This document shows, piece after piece, positions 1-7,363 of a stretch of 61,854 nucleotides of DNA. The notes under the pieces are model-generated. The model worked only from the letters and a program-made list of their open reading frames with translations. It did not search any database and was not told the origin of the DNA. Every line of letters starts with the position of its first letter. The first letter of the stretch is position 1. The DNA lies in the NCBI RefSeq assembly GCF_002161285.1, contig NZ_NFHH01000022.1, positions 1-61,854 of the forward strand, written 5' to 3'. Made by a program: the position numbers and the translations under genes. This stretch comes from Blautia sp. An81 (GTDB taxonomy: Bacteria > Bacillota > Clostridia > Lachnospirales > Lachnospiraceae).

Positions 1-54
1 GTCGCCTACGGAAAGGCGGGAGTAAAGGGCTGTGATTTTGTTGTAATCATTCAT
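1..54 (-). CDS. Serine recombinase, N-terminal 18 codons only (runs off the window)
   Basis: Reading leftward the sequence starts MNDYNKITALYSRLSVGD, the typical beginning of large serine recombinases; the Ser of the YSRLS stretch would be the nucleophile that attacks DNA. AGGAGG at 63-68 lies 8 bases from the ATG at 52-54 and only 2 from an in-frame ATG at 58-60, so the inner ATG is preferred. The gene lies directly behind a truncated virD4, which suggests that the element it mobilises inserted there. Only 18 codons are visible, so the family call rests on this short conserved start. Confidence 0.6.
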   Translation of the reverse strand, partial: MNDYNKITALYSRLSVGD

Positions 55-100
55 GTGCATATCCTCCTGTGCGTCCATGTAGAGTTCTTTACACTTAAGA

Positions 101-406
101 TTATGCACTCCAGCGGGCGGTGCCGTACTCCGCATCCCGCCGGAATTTCTTTGCCTGCTTGATTTTGGACTGTATCAGCAGATACACCCCAGCCGCACCG
201 GCGAGGCCCACCAGCAGGTCAATGCCGCCCAGTCCCGGCCAGTAGGTTTCAAAGGCTTTGGGGAAGGTGTCGAGCATCCCCATGAGCTTTGTCCCGAATT
301 CTGCGCCGGGCGCGATACGGTAGGCCGTCCCGATTTTGGAGAAAAACCAGAACACAAAGAGGTACGGCAGGTTGGGGAGCACATATTTTCTGATCTTGTC
401 ACTCAA
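101..406 (-). pseudogene. VirD4/TraG coupling protein, truncated after ~100 residues
   Basis: The N-terminus of the VirD4-type coupling ATPase of Tn1549-like ICEs: two hydrophobic segments (about residues 10-25 and 62-78), then the family motif KKFRRDAEYGTARW. In intact members the ATPase domain follows with a glycine after the tryptophan. Here TGG (110-112) is followed by AGT GCA TAA, so homology stops at about position 109 and the Walker motifs are missing. The start overlaps the end of pcfB by 4 bases, the usual operon arrangement. The remnant cannot act as a coupling protein. Confidence 0.75.
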
Positions 407-872
407 CGTCCGTCCTTCACCGCCTCTCTGGTCCGCTGCTTCTCCTTCGGCTTCGTCCTGATCTGCTCCGTGAGCTTGCGGAGCTGGCCGAGGATAGAAG
501 TCTTGTCCTGGTCTTTGTTCAGCACCTTTGTACTGTATTTCTGGAAGGCCGCCGTGATGGCGTCCGCCTGATTGGCTTTGAAGAACAGCAGGTAATGGCC
601 GGGGCTCACTTTATGGAAAGCGTAGTCCACATGGAACTCCTTCGCTATCCGGTCAAAATCCTTCGGCGCACCCACATACTGCATGGCGTTTTTGCCGCCG
701 TAGTGGTTCATCAGCTTCTTCACGCTCTGGCGGCCCTGCGGGGTCAGCGCCTTCCGGTGGTGCTTTTGCAGCGCCCGAACCACCTTATCAAGAGCGGCGG
801 CCAGCACTTTTCCTGTCAGCTTTGCCGTCTTGATCGAAAGGGCAACTGTTTTTGGTTTACTTCTTCCTGCAT
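403..872 (-). pseudogene. PcfB-family (DUF3801) conjugation protein, frameshifted
   Basis: PcfB-family proteins sit directly before virD4 in Tn1549-like elements and probably help the coupling protein recognise the relaxosome. The ATG at 870-872 follows AAGGAGG with a 4-base gap and opens MQEEVNQK, but the run of five A (849-853 on the plus strand as T) puts the frame out and it stops at once. With six A the text reads on as TVALSIKTAKLTGKVLAAAL and joins the long open frame (ending at 403). The open part begins MLAAALDKVVRALQ and keeps the family's central region. This is either a one-base deletion or a homopolymer sequencing error. Confidence 0.7.
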
Positions 873-939
873 AAAACCTCCTTTCCGTCAGGGCTCCCGG
901 TAGACGGGAGGCCCCCGTACACTCCGGGGCAACAGAAAA

Positions 940-962
940 CCTCGGGCCAATGTGGCCCGAGG
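940..962. repeat. Intergenic hairpin, 9-bp perfect stem (copy 1 of 3)
   Basis: CCTCGGGCC - 5-base loop - GGCCCGAGG, directly after the stop codon of the 964-2016 gene. On the minus strand it is followed by TTTTCTGTT, so this copy could act as a weak terminator. It is closely related to the hairpins at 2003-2025 and 4457-4476. Confidence 0.7.
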
Positions 963-963
963 C

Positions 964-1998
964 TTACCGCTCGGCATCCCTGCCGGACGGAGCTTTCTTT
1001 TCCGGCTCCGTCTGGACTTTTTCGCCCTGTTCCCGCATGGTCTGCAAGATAGAGGGCTTCTTTTGAAGCTGGGAGGGCTTTTCGCCGGACAGCGGCTTGA
1101 TACATTCCAGACGGTCAGCCGCCCGGATGGCGTTGTCCGTGAGCTGCCGCTGCCATGCGCCCACGCTGGGAGCCCAGCGAAAGCCGTTGCTTTTCAGCTC
1201 GGCCCGGGTGTCCGCGTCAGGCTTTCCATCAAAGAACACCTGCAAGCGGTTGTCCTCCCGGTTCATTTCCACACGGCCCCCGTCAAACTCCCAGCCGGAA
1301 AACTCCCGCTGCGCCTGTTTGGAAAGCTGTTCGATACGGGCCTTTACCCGGCGGATCTCCGCGTTGTTGTTGGTAAGCTGGTAGCTTTCAAAGGGCCTCG
1401 GGTGGCTCCGCCAGCTTGACGCCATGCTGGCTTTCAGCTTTTCGATCTGGTCAGGCGACAGCAGCGCACAGCCGTCCAGCTTGCCATGCTTGCGGTAATA
1501 AGCGTTGACCTCCTTCATAATGAGCTGGGAGCGTTCCAGTCCGTCCAGCTTTTTCTGGAGCTTTTCAATGGCCGCAGGGTCATCGGCGCTGATACCGCCC
1601 ATGCCGGTACTGCGTATCTTATCCAGCAGCCCTTGAATATGCCGCCATTCCTCCATGTTGCTGTCCCGCGCCCGGTTCTGTTTTTCCTTTTTTCCAACCG
1701 GGAAATTGGAAGGCCCGGCGATCAGCACAGAGGGAACCCTCGCGTCAATGGCAAAGCCCTGGTTCATGTTTTCGGCCAACTTGCGGGCGTAGGTGTCTAA
1801 CAGATGGTCGATCTTCTCATGGTACATGGGGTCCACCCGGGATTTTTGCTGTTCGGCTATGGCTGCGGCCTTGTCCACCATTGCCCGGTATTCCGCCGTT
1901 GCGCTCCCTTCCTTATAGTCGGAAAAGCTGTTCATTTCCTTTGCCCGGCGGGCGGCCCCTTCATTGATGGGGTAATAGTTGATGGTATGCACCTCCTT
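964..1998 (-). CDS. Conserved Tn1549-type ICE protein of unknown function
   Basis: About 345 residues, beginning around KEVHTINYYPINEGAARR. The N-terminal half is charged and helical; the C-terminal third has a compact segment (GFRWAPSVGAWQRQLT) of the kind found at the ends of several mobile-element proteins. I recognise it as a constant neighbour of ArdA in these ICEs but know no assigned function. The start is odd: AAGGAGG is followed after 8 bases by ATC AAC TAT, where an ATG would be expected. The only ATG in frame (1998-2000) overlaps the Shine-Dalgarno itself. The region between it and ardA is a 9-bp hairpin. Confidence 0.6.
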   Translation of the reverse strand, partial: KEVHTINYYPINEGAARRAKEMNSFSDYKEGSATAEYRAMVDKAAAIAEQQKSRVDPMYHEKIDHLLDTYARKLAENMNQGFAIDARVPSVLIAGPSNFPVGKKEKQNRARDSNMEEWRHIQGLLDKIRSTGMGGISADDPAAIEKLQKKLDGLERSQLIMKEVNAYYRKHGKLDGCALLSPDQIEKLKASMASSWRSHPRPFESYQLTNNNAEIRRVKARIEQLSKQAQREFSGWEFDGGRVEMNREDNRLQVFFDGKPDADTRAELKSNGFRWAPSVGAWQRQLTDNAIRAADRLECIKPLSGEKPSQLQKKPSILQTMREQGEKVQTEPEKKAPSGRDAER

Positions 1999-2002
1999 CA
2001 TG

Positions 2003-2025
2003 CTTCGGGCCAACATGGCCCGAAG
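2003..2025. repeat. Intergenic hairpin, 9-bp perfect stem (copy 2 of 3)
   Basis: CTTCGGGCC - AACAT - GGCCCGAAG, two bases after the ardA stop codon. Same core (TCGGGCCA...TGGCCCGA) as the hairpins at 940-962 and 4457-4476. No U-run follows, so it is more likely an RNA-processing or stability element than a terminator. Confidence 0.7.
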
Positions 2026-2027
2026 TC

Positions 2028-2741
2028 TTACCGTTCCTCATGGGAAGGCCCCGCCTTGTCCTTTTGCGGAGCGGGCGGAGCCTCTTGAAACCGTTTGAGC
2101 GCGCCGAGAATGGAGTAGACGGGCTCGGCCTTTTCGGGATAGGCAAATACCCGGTGTTCCGGCGGTATGTCCTGCGTCCCGTGGTAATGCTCCTTGAAGC
2201 CCACCGGGTCCGCCGCCACATAGCCACCGGGAGCGAATACGCCGCCCTCGTTGATACGCATATCCCGTCCGTATGCCTCATAATCGAAGTAGCCTTGAAT
2301 GTGCTCCGGTATGTCGATGGTCCCCAGCTCGTCGGCGTACAGATGGCCCAGCCCTTCATCATCGGAAATATCCGGGTAAAAGCGGTAGAGGTCAAGGTTC
2401 TGCGTCAGGTTGATTAGGTCCTTCACGCTGCCCGTGTGTTTTCCCAAGACAAGAGCGGCCTCAAAGGTTTCCAATCCGCCCCTGTCCCGTACTTCCAGCA
2501 GGGCATGGCCCAGCTCGTTCAGCTCGTCGATGTTCTCGTACTCGTCCAGATAGTCGTACAGTCCCAGCACATCGCTGTCAAAGCTGGTAATAAACACTTC
2601 GCTGTACCGCTTTCCGTCTATCCCGATTTTGGCAAGGGCAGCCTGTACCTCCTGTGTGGTCGTGGGAAAATGTACCGTTGTTCCCACTTCAATCCCCATC
2701 ATGGGGTACAGGGCCGTGTTGGTTATATAGGCTTCAAACAT
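2028..2741 (-). CDS. ardA: ArdA-like antirestriction protein
   Basis: The protein starts MFEAYITNTALYP, the typical ICE ArdA opening. ArdA proteins are acidic DNA mimics that block type I restriction enzymes while a conjugative element enters a new host. The sequence is rich in Asp and Glu (runs such as YDYLDEYENIDELNELG near residues 65-80) and is 237 residues; the extra C-terminal ~70 residues are typical of the Firmicute ICE forms. The ATG at 2739-2741 follows AGGAGG at 8 bases, so I prefer it to the longer open frame. It follows the methyltransferase gene immediately, forming an anti-restriction pair. Confidence 0.8.
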   Translation of the reverse strand: MFEAYITNTALYPMMGIEVGTTVHFPTTTQEVQAALAKIGIDGKRYSEVFITSFDSDVLGLYDYLDEYENIDELNELGHALLEVRDRGGLETFEAALVLGKHTGSVKDLINLTQNLDLYRFYPDISDDEGLGHLYADELGTIDIPEHIQGYFDYEAYGRDMRINEGGVFAPGGYVAADPVGFKEHYHGTQDIPPEHRVFAYPEKAEPVYSILGALKRFQEAPPAPQKDKAGPSHEER

Positions 2742-2745
2742 GGGC

Positions 2746-3831
2746 TCAATCCTCCTTTCCGGCCCTGTCTGCCAGCACTTCATAAATCCCGGCCATGATG
2801 TAATCGGCGCAAGGGAGAGCAATCGCATTTCCCAGCGCCTTGTAGCGTTGCAGAGGCCGGATTTCCTCGCCGTCCGCCCCGTACTTTGTCCAGCCCTCCG
2901 GCAGCCCCATCAGCCGCTCACTTTCCGTTTCCGTCAAGAAGCGGATACAGCCGCCGTCCGGGTCGCCCTCGTACCAAAAGGCGAAAGGCGTCACGTCGCT
3001 GGCTAAAAGAGTGGGAAAAGGGTCAGTTGGTAATCCGAAGCTGTTTCGGAAGGCGGTTTCTTCCTGCCTTTTTGCCGCTCCCCGCATACGGAAGCATTGA
3101 AAGGGGTGGATGACTGGTATTTGCCGCCCTGTTTCAAAAGAAGATGTTCGATCTCCTTCGGCGGCGGTCCGCCCGCCCTCTCGGCAAGGCGGAGGAAGTG
3201 GGAGCATTGGACGGGGCTTAAATAGTATGTCGGCGGCACGTTTGCCTCTAAAATCCGCCACGATGAAAATTCGCTGCCTTCGCGCCAGCCTTCGGGAGCC
3301 TGCCCAATACTGGGCGTCCATGAGCCGCCAGCACACATCAGGCGTTCCCCCTCGCACCATTCCGGCGTTTCCCCATCTTCCAGAAGGAGGCATTGGAACT
3401 TCGGTGTCCGAGAAGGCGGATAGGACGGCTCTAAAATCCATCCGGTCATTTGTAGAAAACGCTCCCATGACGTTTTCCCAAACAGCGATAGCTGGATATA
3501 GGTTATCAGTGGCATCCCTCATTTCCTGTATGATACGAAACGCCTGATAAAACAGGCTGGATTTTGCCCCGGCAAGGCCGGAGCGGTTGCCGATCAGAGA
3601 AAGGTTCTGACAGGGAGAGCCGAAGGTTATCACATGAACAGGCGGGATTTTCCCGCCGTCCACCTTCGTAATGTCCCCCAGGTGCGCCATATCGGGAAAG
3701 TGCCTTTTGGTTATGGAGATCGGCGCTTTTTCAATCTCGCTGGCCCACACCGGACGGATACCGCAGCGGGAGGCCGCCAGAGGGAAAACGCCTATCCCGT
3801 CAAAAAGGCTCCCCAGCTTAATGTCCGGCAT
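2746..3831 (-). CDS. DNA (cytosine-5) methyltransferase
   Basis: A 361-residue C5 methyltransferase with the expected motifs: SAM-binding LGSLFDGIGVFPLA (7-20), catalytic PCQ (73-75), ENV (119-121), RRQRIFIVAD (184-193), and the closing KALGNAIALP motif near residue 335. It would methylate cytosine in an unknown target and protect the element from host restriction. The segment between motifs VI and VIII plus the target-recognition region is unusually open in a second frame (see 3003-3515). The ATG overlaps the end of the DUF4406-like gene by 14 bases, indicating translational coupling. Confidence 0.88.
   Translation of the reverse strand: MPDIKLGSLFDGIGVFPLAASRCGIRPVWASEIEKAPISITKRHFPDMAHLGDITKVDGGKIPPVHVITFGSPCQNLSLIGNRSGLAGAKSSLFYQAFRIIQEMRDATDNLYPAIAVWENVMGAFSTNDRMDFRAVLSAFSDTEVPMPPSGRWGNAGMVRGGTPDVCWRLMDAQYWAGSRRLARRQRIFIVADFRGKRAADILFKPRPMLPLPPPCREGGRTAAEGDRTSSFETGRQIPVIHPFQCFRMRGAAKRQEETAFRNSFGLPTDPFPTLLASDVTPFAFWYEGDPDGGCIRFLTETESERLMGLPEGWTKYGADGEEIRPLQRYKALGNAIALPCADYIMAGIYEVLADRAGKED
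3003..3515 (-). CDS. Overlapping gene inside the C5-methyltransferase (phage/ICE family, unknown function)
   Basis: This 170-residue frame lies wholly within the methyltransferase gene in a different frame of the same strand. It begins MPLITYIQLSLFGKTSW, and from memory similar small proteins with a QLSLFGKTS start and a YYLSPVQCSHFLRLAERAG-like helix overlap methyltransferase genes in Firmicute phages. The first part encodes QLSLFGKTS in one frame and AIAVWENVM of the methyltransferase in the other. It ends QLTLFPLF. A weak AGGAAA ribosome site precedes the ATG. The function is not known to me. Alternatively it is an accident of overlap, but the length and family resemblance argue against that. 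Confidence 0.5.
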   Translation of the reverse strand: MPLITYIQLSLFGKTSWERFLQMTGWILEPSYPPSRTPKFQCLLLEDGETPEWCEGERLMCAGGSWTPSIGQAPEGWREGSEFSSWRILEANVPPTYYLSPVQCSHFLRLAERAGGPPPKEIEHLLLKQGGKYQSSTPFNASVCGERQKGRKKPPSETASDYQLTLFPLF

Positions 3832-4174
3832 GGCCCGGGCCGCCGTGTCCCTTCACGGCAAGAACCCCGTCCAGCGTAGTAGCCGCGATACCCAGCCGCC
3901 CGGCAACCGCAATATCGTTTTTCACATCCTCGTCCACCGCACCGCCGCAGACGATCAGGGTGTGGGAGCGCCGCAGCATATCCCGGCGCATATCAATCCC
4001 GGCCTTATGTTCCTCGGGAACGCAGTCATTCAAGAACAGCGGAAGATACAAAAGCGGGCAGATAGGGGAAAAGCCCGCCTCATAGGCAAGACGGCAGTAG
4101 TGGGCCGCCAGCTCCATATCAATATCCGGCTCACCGCTCCATGCGGCGGTCAGATAGGCCAAAGGTCGTTTCAT
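3818..4174 (-). CDS. DUF4406-like protein (nucleoside deoxyribosyltransferase fold)
   Basis: 118 residues beginning MKRPLAYLTAAWSG. The pattern of a hydrophobic first strand with a following AYLTAAWSG loop, an acidic DMRRDMLRRSHTLIVCGG segment (about 60-78), and DEDVKNDIAVA matches the small DUF4406 proteins related to nucleoside 2-deoxyribosyltransferases. Such genes commonly sit next to the methyltransferase in these ICEs, but their substrate is unknown. The ATG at 4172-4174 has a GGAGGTTGAACC ribosome site; the upstream methionine lacks one. Confidence 0.6.
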   Translation of the reverse strand: MKRPLAYLTAAWSGEPDIDMELAAHYCRLAYEAGFSPICPLLYLPLFLNDCVPEEHKAGIDMRRDMLRRSHTLIVCGGAVDEDVKNDIAVAGRLGIAATTLDGVLAVKGHGGPGHAGH

Positions 4175-4481
4175 TGGTTCAACCTCCATTTCTTTCTGAT
4201 TTGCGGAAAGCAAGGTTTCGCCCAACCCCTCCGCCCCTTCCCCCGGGAAGGGGGACGGCTCTGGAGAATTTATATCCCCGTCGCTTGTCCGGGAAAAAGC
4301 ATAACCGGGAGAAATCCGTCAAGGGTGCCTCTGGCACCGCCTGCGGCGGCGTTGCCCTTGACTGATTTTCCCGGCTATGCTACGGAATAACTGGCGACGG
4401 GGAATAATTTATATCTCCAGAGCTTCGGGGCGCGGGGCAGCGCCCCGCAATCCTCGGGCCATCTTGACCCGAAGTTTCGGC
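4175..4481. other. Intergenic region with a ~165-bp imperfect palindrome
   Basis: No gene is visible. From 4258 to 4423 the two halves are mutual inverted repeats: CTCTGGAGA / TCTCCAGAG at the ends, CCCCGTCG / CGACGGGG inside, then CCGGGA...GTCAAGGG / CCCTTGAC...TCCCGG. At the centre are GGTGCC-TCT-GGCACC and a small GC hairpin. A separate 18-20 bp palindrome lies at about 4234-4254 and a GC-rich hairpin at about 4429-4449. It could be an RNA structure between parB and the next gene, or a protein- or relaxase-binding site. Confidence 0.6.
4457..4476. repeat. Intergenic hairpin (copy 3 of 3)
   Basis: CTCGGGCCA...TGACCCGAAG just after the parB stop codon. Same core as the hairpins at 940-962 and 2003-2025, with one mismatch in the stem. 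Confidence 0.55.
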
Positions 4482-5861
4482 TTACTTTTCCGGCTCGGTT
4501 TTCTTCTCCGGCTTTTCGTGTTCCTTCTGCTGGCCCTTCCAGTCGTCCAGCAGCTTGATGATCTGGTCCTTCATTTCCCTCGGCGTGGTTTCCTTGCCGA
4601 AGTATTTGCTCAGTTCCGCACCCGTCAGAATCACTTTGTCTACCTCCTTTTTGTCCTCCATCATAATGCCGTCGATCACATCCCCGTTGAGCAGCTTTTT
4701 TTCGTCCAGCTCCCGCATACGCTTTGCCTGCGCCTGCGAAGGCGAGGACTGCTGGCTGTCGATGGCGACGGCGATATAGTTCTGGTTCTTCTTGCCGATG
4801 TAGGAAAGCTCCACCGCCGTAGTGAAGCCCAGCTTTTTCTCGTCCATCAGCTTCATCAGGTCAGGAACCAGCTCATTCAGCCGGATATACCGCTGTACCT
4901 GCTTGACGGCCATCTTGTTCCGCTCGGCCACAATCTCGTTGGAGCGTTTGCCTGCGTCCTTCGGGTCAATCTGGCCCGAAGTGCGGGAGCCCTGGTGCTT
5001 GATGGCCTCAAGCTGCATTTTCAGAGCTTTGGCCCGCTCGCTGGGGAGGATTTCTTCGCGCTGGTTCAGATTGTCCTCCACCATCTGCGTGATGGCTTCA
5101 TCGTCCGTCAGGTTGCGGACGATACAGGGCATATCCGCATATCCGGCAAGCTCGCTGGCCTTCTGGCGGCGGTGGCCGGACACGATCTCATAGCCGCCAT
5201 CCTCACGGGGACGGACGATAGCGGGCTGGGTAACGCCCTTGTCCTTGACGCTGGACACCATAGCCCGCATTTCTTCATCGTCCCGGACCTCAAAGGGATG
5301 GTTTTTGAAGGCGTGGAGCTCGTTCAGCTTGATATATACGATCTGTTCCTCGCCACGGCGGGGAGCCTCCTTCGGCCCCTCGGGTTCCTTCGGAGCGGGA
5401 GCGGCCTGCACCGTGGGAGCCGCTTTTTTCTCCGGTTTCTCTTTGGGGGCCTTTTCCTGCTTTTTCTGTGCGGGGGCTTTGGGCTTCGGAGCGGCGGCCT
5501 TGTCCTTATCCTCTTTCGGAGGACGGCCCCGGCGCTTCGGCTGCTCGGGCTCTTTGGGCTTTTCCTGTTTTCCTTCGGCCTTTTTCGGAGCCTCCGGCTG
5601 CTTTTCCGGTTTCTCCGTTTTTGCCGGGGCAGGCTTTTCCCCGCCGGAAGCTGCCGCCCGTTCCTCGGCTTTCTTTCCTTTCATAATTTCAGCGAAGTCA
5701 TAGACGGACACCTGCGGGCTCTTTGCCTGCTGTTCCGTCTTTTTTTCGGCCTCCGGGGAAGTAGGCGTTTTCTCCGGCTCGGGCGGAGTTTCCTTGCCCG
5801 GCCCGGTATCCGTTACCGACTGCTCCGGCATTTTCGTGGTTTTATCATCTGCCATAAGCAT
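4482..5861 (-). CDS. ParB/Spo0J-like DNA-binding protein with long Pro/Lys/Glu linker
   Basis: 459 residues. The first ~165 are a low-complexity Pro-Lys-Glu tail (runs of EKP, KKAEGK, PPKEDK). From about 170 a ParB/Srx-type domain follows: IVYIKLNELHAFKNHPFEVR, then IVSGHRRQKASEL (the GHRR motif of the CTP-binding site), NLTDDEAITQMVEDNLNQR, and a helix-turn-helix region around NEIVAERNKMAVKQVQRYIRL. ParB proteins bind centromere-like sites and normally work with a ParA ATPase; no parA is next to it here, which suggests loss at the truncated upstream boundary. The start may be the second methionine (MADDKT); AGGAGG is close upstream. Confidence 0.8.
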   Translation of the reverse strand: MLMADDKTTKMPEQSVTDTGPGKETPPEPEKTPTSPEAEKKTEQQAKSPQVSVYDFAEIMKGKKAEERAAASGGEKPAPAKTEKPEKQPEAPKKAEGKQEKPKEPEQPKRRGRPPKEDKDKAAAPKPKAPAQKKQEKAPKEKPEKKAAPTVQAAPAPKEPEGPKEAPRRGEEQIVYIKLNELHAFKNHPFEVRDDEEMRAMVSSVKDKGVTQPAIVRPREDGGYEIVSGHRRQKASELAGYADMPCIVRNLTDDEAITQMVEDNLNQREEILPSERAKALKMQLEAIKHQGSRTSGQIDPKDAGKRSNEIVAERNKMAVKQVQRYIRLNELVPDLMKLMDEKKLGFTTAVELSYIGKKNQNYIAVAIDSQQSSPSQAQAKRMRELDEKKLLNGDVIDGIMMEDKKEVDKVILTGAELSKYFGKETTPREMKDQIIKLLDDWKGQQKEHEKPEKKTEPEK

Positions 5862-5882
5862 TTACCTCCTGTTTTTGGGCGT

Positions 5883-5916
5883 AAAAAAAGGGGCTCAACT
5901 TTTCAGTCAAGCCCCC
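5883..5916 (-). terminator. Intrinsic terminator upstream of parB
   Basis: On the minus strand GGGGCTTGACTGAAAAGTTGAGCCCC is followed by TTTTTTT. It lies 22 bases before the parB start, so it either ends an upstream transcript or attenuates parB. Confidence 0.75.
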
Positions 5917-5947
5917 GTGGGAAGTTCCTCCTTTCTCCGCCAAGATA

Positions 5948-5981
5948 CAAAAATACCGCCCGTAGTCTCGTTTGGGCGGTA
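5948..5981 (-). terminator. Intrinsic terminator after the truncated permease
   Basis: Stem TACCGCCC / GGGCGGTA followed by TTTTT on the minus strand. It forms a tandem pair with the terminator at 5883-5916. Confidence 0.75.
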
Positions 5982-6019
5982 CTTTGTGTAAGATTGGCAG
6001 TCCATTATTAAGTTTTTTA

Positions 6020-7012
6020 TTATGTTCCCTTTGTACACCGTTGCATTAGAATAACAATGCTCAAAGCAGAGGCAATGGCAATCAGCGCCACAGCCAGGTT
6101 TTGAAGATTTTGAAGCTGTCCGGCGATCTGCTCGTACTGAAAATCGTTCTCCCGGAGGATGTGGTTGTCCCAATCTATGGAGTCGATGGCCTCCACACGC
6201 TCCAGCAGTGTATCCAGCTCCAGAGGGTCGGCAATGTAAAAGGCGATCTCGCCCTCAAAAATACCCTCCTGCTGTTCCTGTAAATTTACCAGCAGATGGC
6301 TATCGGAATAAATATGATTTGCCGCTTTCCCGGCGGTGGGGGAATCCGCACTGTCGGCAGCTCCGTCACACTGGAAAATGCCCACAATCTCCACCTCGGC
6401 AAAGACCGTCTTTTCCGGGATGGTGTCAATATATTCTCCATCTTGCTGGTCTAAACCGGCGTGGGTAAGGGTGAGTACATCGCCAACTTCCAGGCTGTTT
6501 TCCGCTGCCAGTTCTGCGCTAATGAGGATTTTATTCTCATCCTCCGGCTGGATATGGCGGCCAGCAAGTAGCGTATATTCCTCATTCAGAAACACATCCG
6601 TAAGCCCAGAATCCCGCACAGCAGTTACCTGACCCATGTTGCTGGCTTCATTGTCCCCGGCACCCGGCAGGAAGTGAAGCTGTTCGCTCTTGGCATAGCC
6701 ATAATGCTCTGTATTATAGGCTTTCACTTGCCCCTGGGCAGCGTCGATCACCTCGTCAATACTCTGCTGGGAGATCACGGGTGTTGTCCCCTCACTGAGG
6801 GCACCATCCTCCAAAGTCATCTGCGCATAGGGCCGGATATAAAAGGCAGCACCGATATTGGAACGCAGATCTCTGGCTGCCTGTCCTGTTCCATCCAAAA
6901 CGGAAAAGCAGATCAGCAAAAGGGCAGATACCAAAAAGAAGATCAGGAAAAGAAGAAAAGCCTTTCCTTTTTTGCGGGCCAGGTAAAGGGCAGCCCGCCT
7001 GAAAACACCCAT
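6020..7012 (-). pseudogene. FtsX/MacB-like ABC transporter permease, 3'-truncated
   Basis: The protein starts MGVFRRAALYLARKKGKAF, has one N-terminal membrane segment (about 17-38) followed by a ~250-residue extracytoplasmic domain, and re-enters the membrane at LAVALIAIASALSIVILM, where FtsX-type permeases carry three more segments. Here the frame is lost after ILM and ends QRCTKGT, so only the first two segments remain. The break is at about 6020-6040, probably the end of the neighbouring ICE remnant. Its promoter repeats match those of the two-component system at 7.9-9.9 kb, so it was probably that system's target. No ATPase gene remains. Confidence 0.75.
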
Positions 7013-7020
7013 AAAAAGCA

Positions 7021-7062
7021 CCGTCCTTTCGTTTGATGTGATTCCATCATACAAAAGGACGG
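7021..7062 (-). promoter_or_regulatory. 9-bp inverted repeat covering the permease ribosome-binding site
   Basis: CCGTCCTTT (7021-7029) and AAAGGACGG (7054-7062) are perfect inverted repeats immediately before the permease ATG. In the mRNA the hairpin would include the GGACGG ribosome site. A TATGAT -10-like box (7047-7052) lies inside. Confidence 0.5.
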
Positions 7063-7079
7063 TTTATTTTTCGCTTAGA

Positions 7080-7100
7080 CTTGATTTAATTTTGATTTAG
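7080..7100 (-). promoter_or_regulatory. Direct repeats, probable response-regulator site of the permease promoter
   Basis: On the minus strand CTAAATCAAAA-TTAAATCAAG: two TAAATCAA blocks 11 bases apart. This is the layout of OmpR/PhoP-type binding sites and matches the repeats at 9916-9937 before the response regulator gene. Confidence 0.6.
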
Positions 7101-7165
7101 TTTTTGGAGAACTGGCAGTCAGAAATAAAAGTGAAACATCACGATTTACTCATTTCTATTATAAC

Positions 7166-7363
7166 TTAATCCTCAACAGTAAAAATATCCTCGATTGAAA
7201 CATTGAATACTTTTGCTATGTTCCACGCTAATACCAGTGATGGATTATATCTGCCTTTTTCTAAATTCCCTATGGTTTCTCTACGAACGCCCACTAACTT
7301 TGCCAAATCTTCTTGCTTCATGTCATACTTGGCCCGATACTCCTTAATTCTATTCTTTATCAT
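7166..7363 (-). CDS. XRE-family helix-turn-helix regulator
   Basis: 65 residues starting MIKNRIKEYRAKYDM. The helix-turn-helix reads MKQEDLAKLVGVRRETIGNLEKGR (about 15-38), followed by YNPSLVLAWNIAKVFNVSIEDIF, the usual ending of small Cro/YgzD-type repressors. The ATG lies inside the last codons of the upstream membrane-protein gene (14-base overlap), so the pair is translationally coupled. It probably represses its own promoter at 7739-7796. Confidence 0.85.
   Translation of the reverse strand: MIKNRIKEYRAKYDMKQEDLAKLVGVRRETIGNLEKGRYNPSLVLAWNIAKVFNVSIEDIFTVED

Noticed and set aside
1961..2395. 144-residue minus-strand frame inside ardA
   Set aside because: Composition is unlike a protein and the ArdA frame is clearly real; no family resemblance, unlike the methyltransferase overlap.
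3671..4390. 239-residue plus-strand frame
   Set aside because: Opposite the methyltransferase and DUF4406-like genes; its end runs through the large palindrome. No ribosome site.
4377..6011. 544-residue plus-strand open frame opposite parB
   Set aside because: It mirrors the Pro/Glu/Lys-rich parB tail as a Leu/Phe/Arg-rich frame; no ribosome site or family pattern. Antisense shadow.
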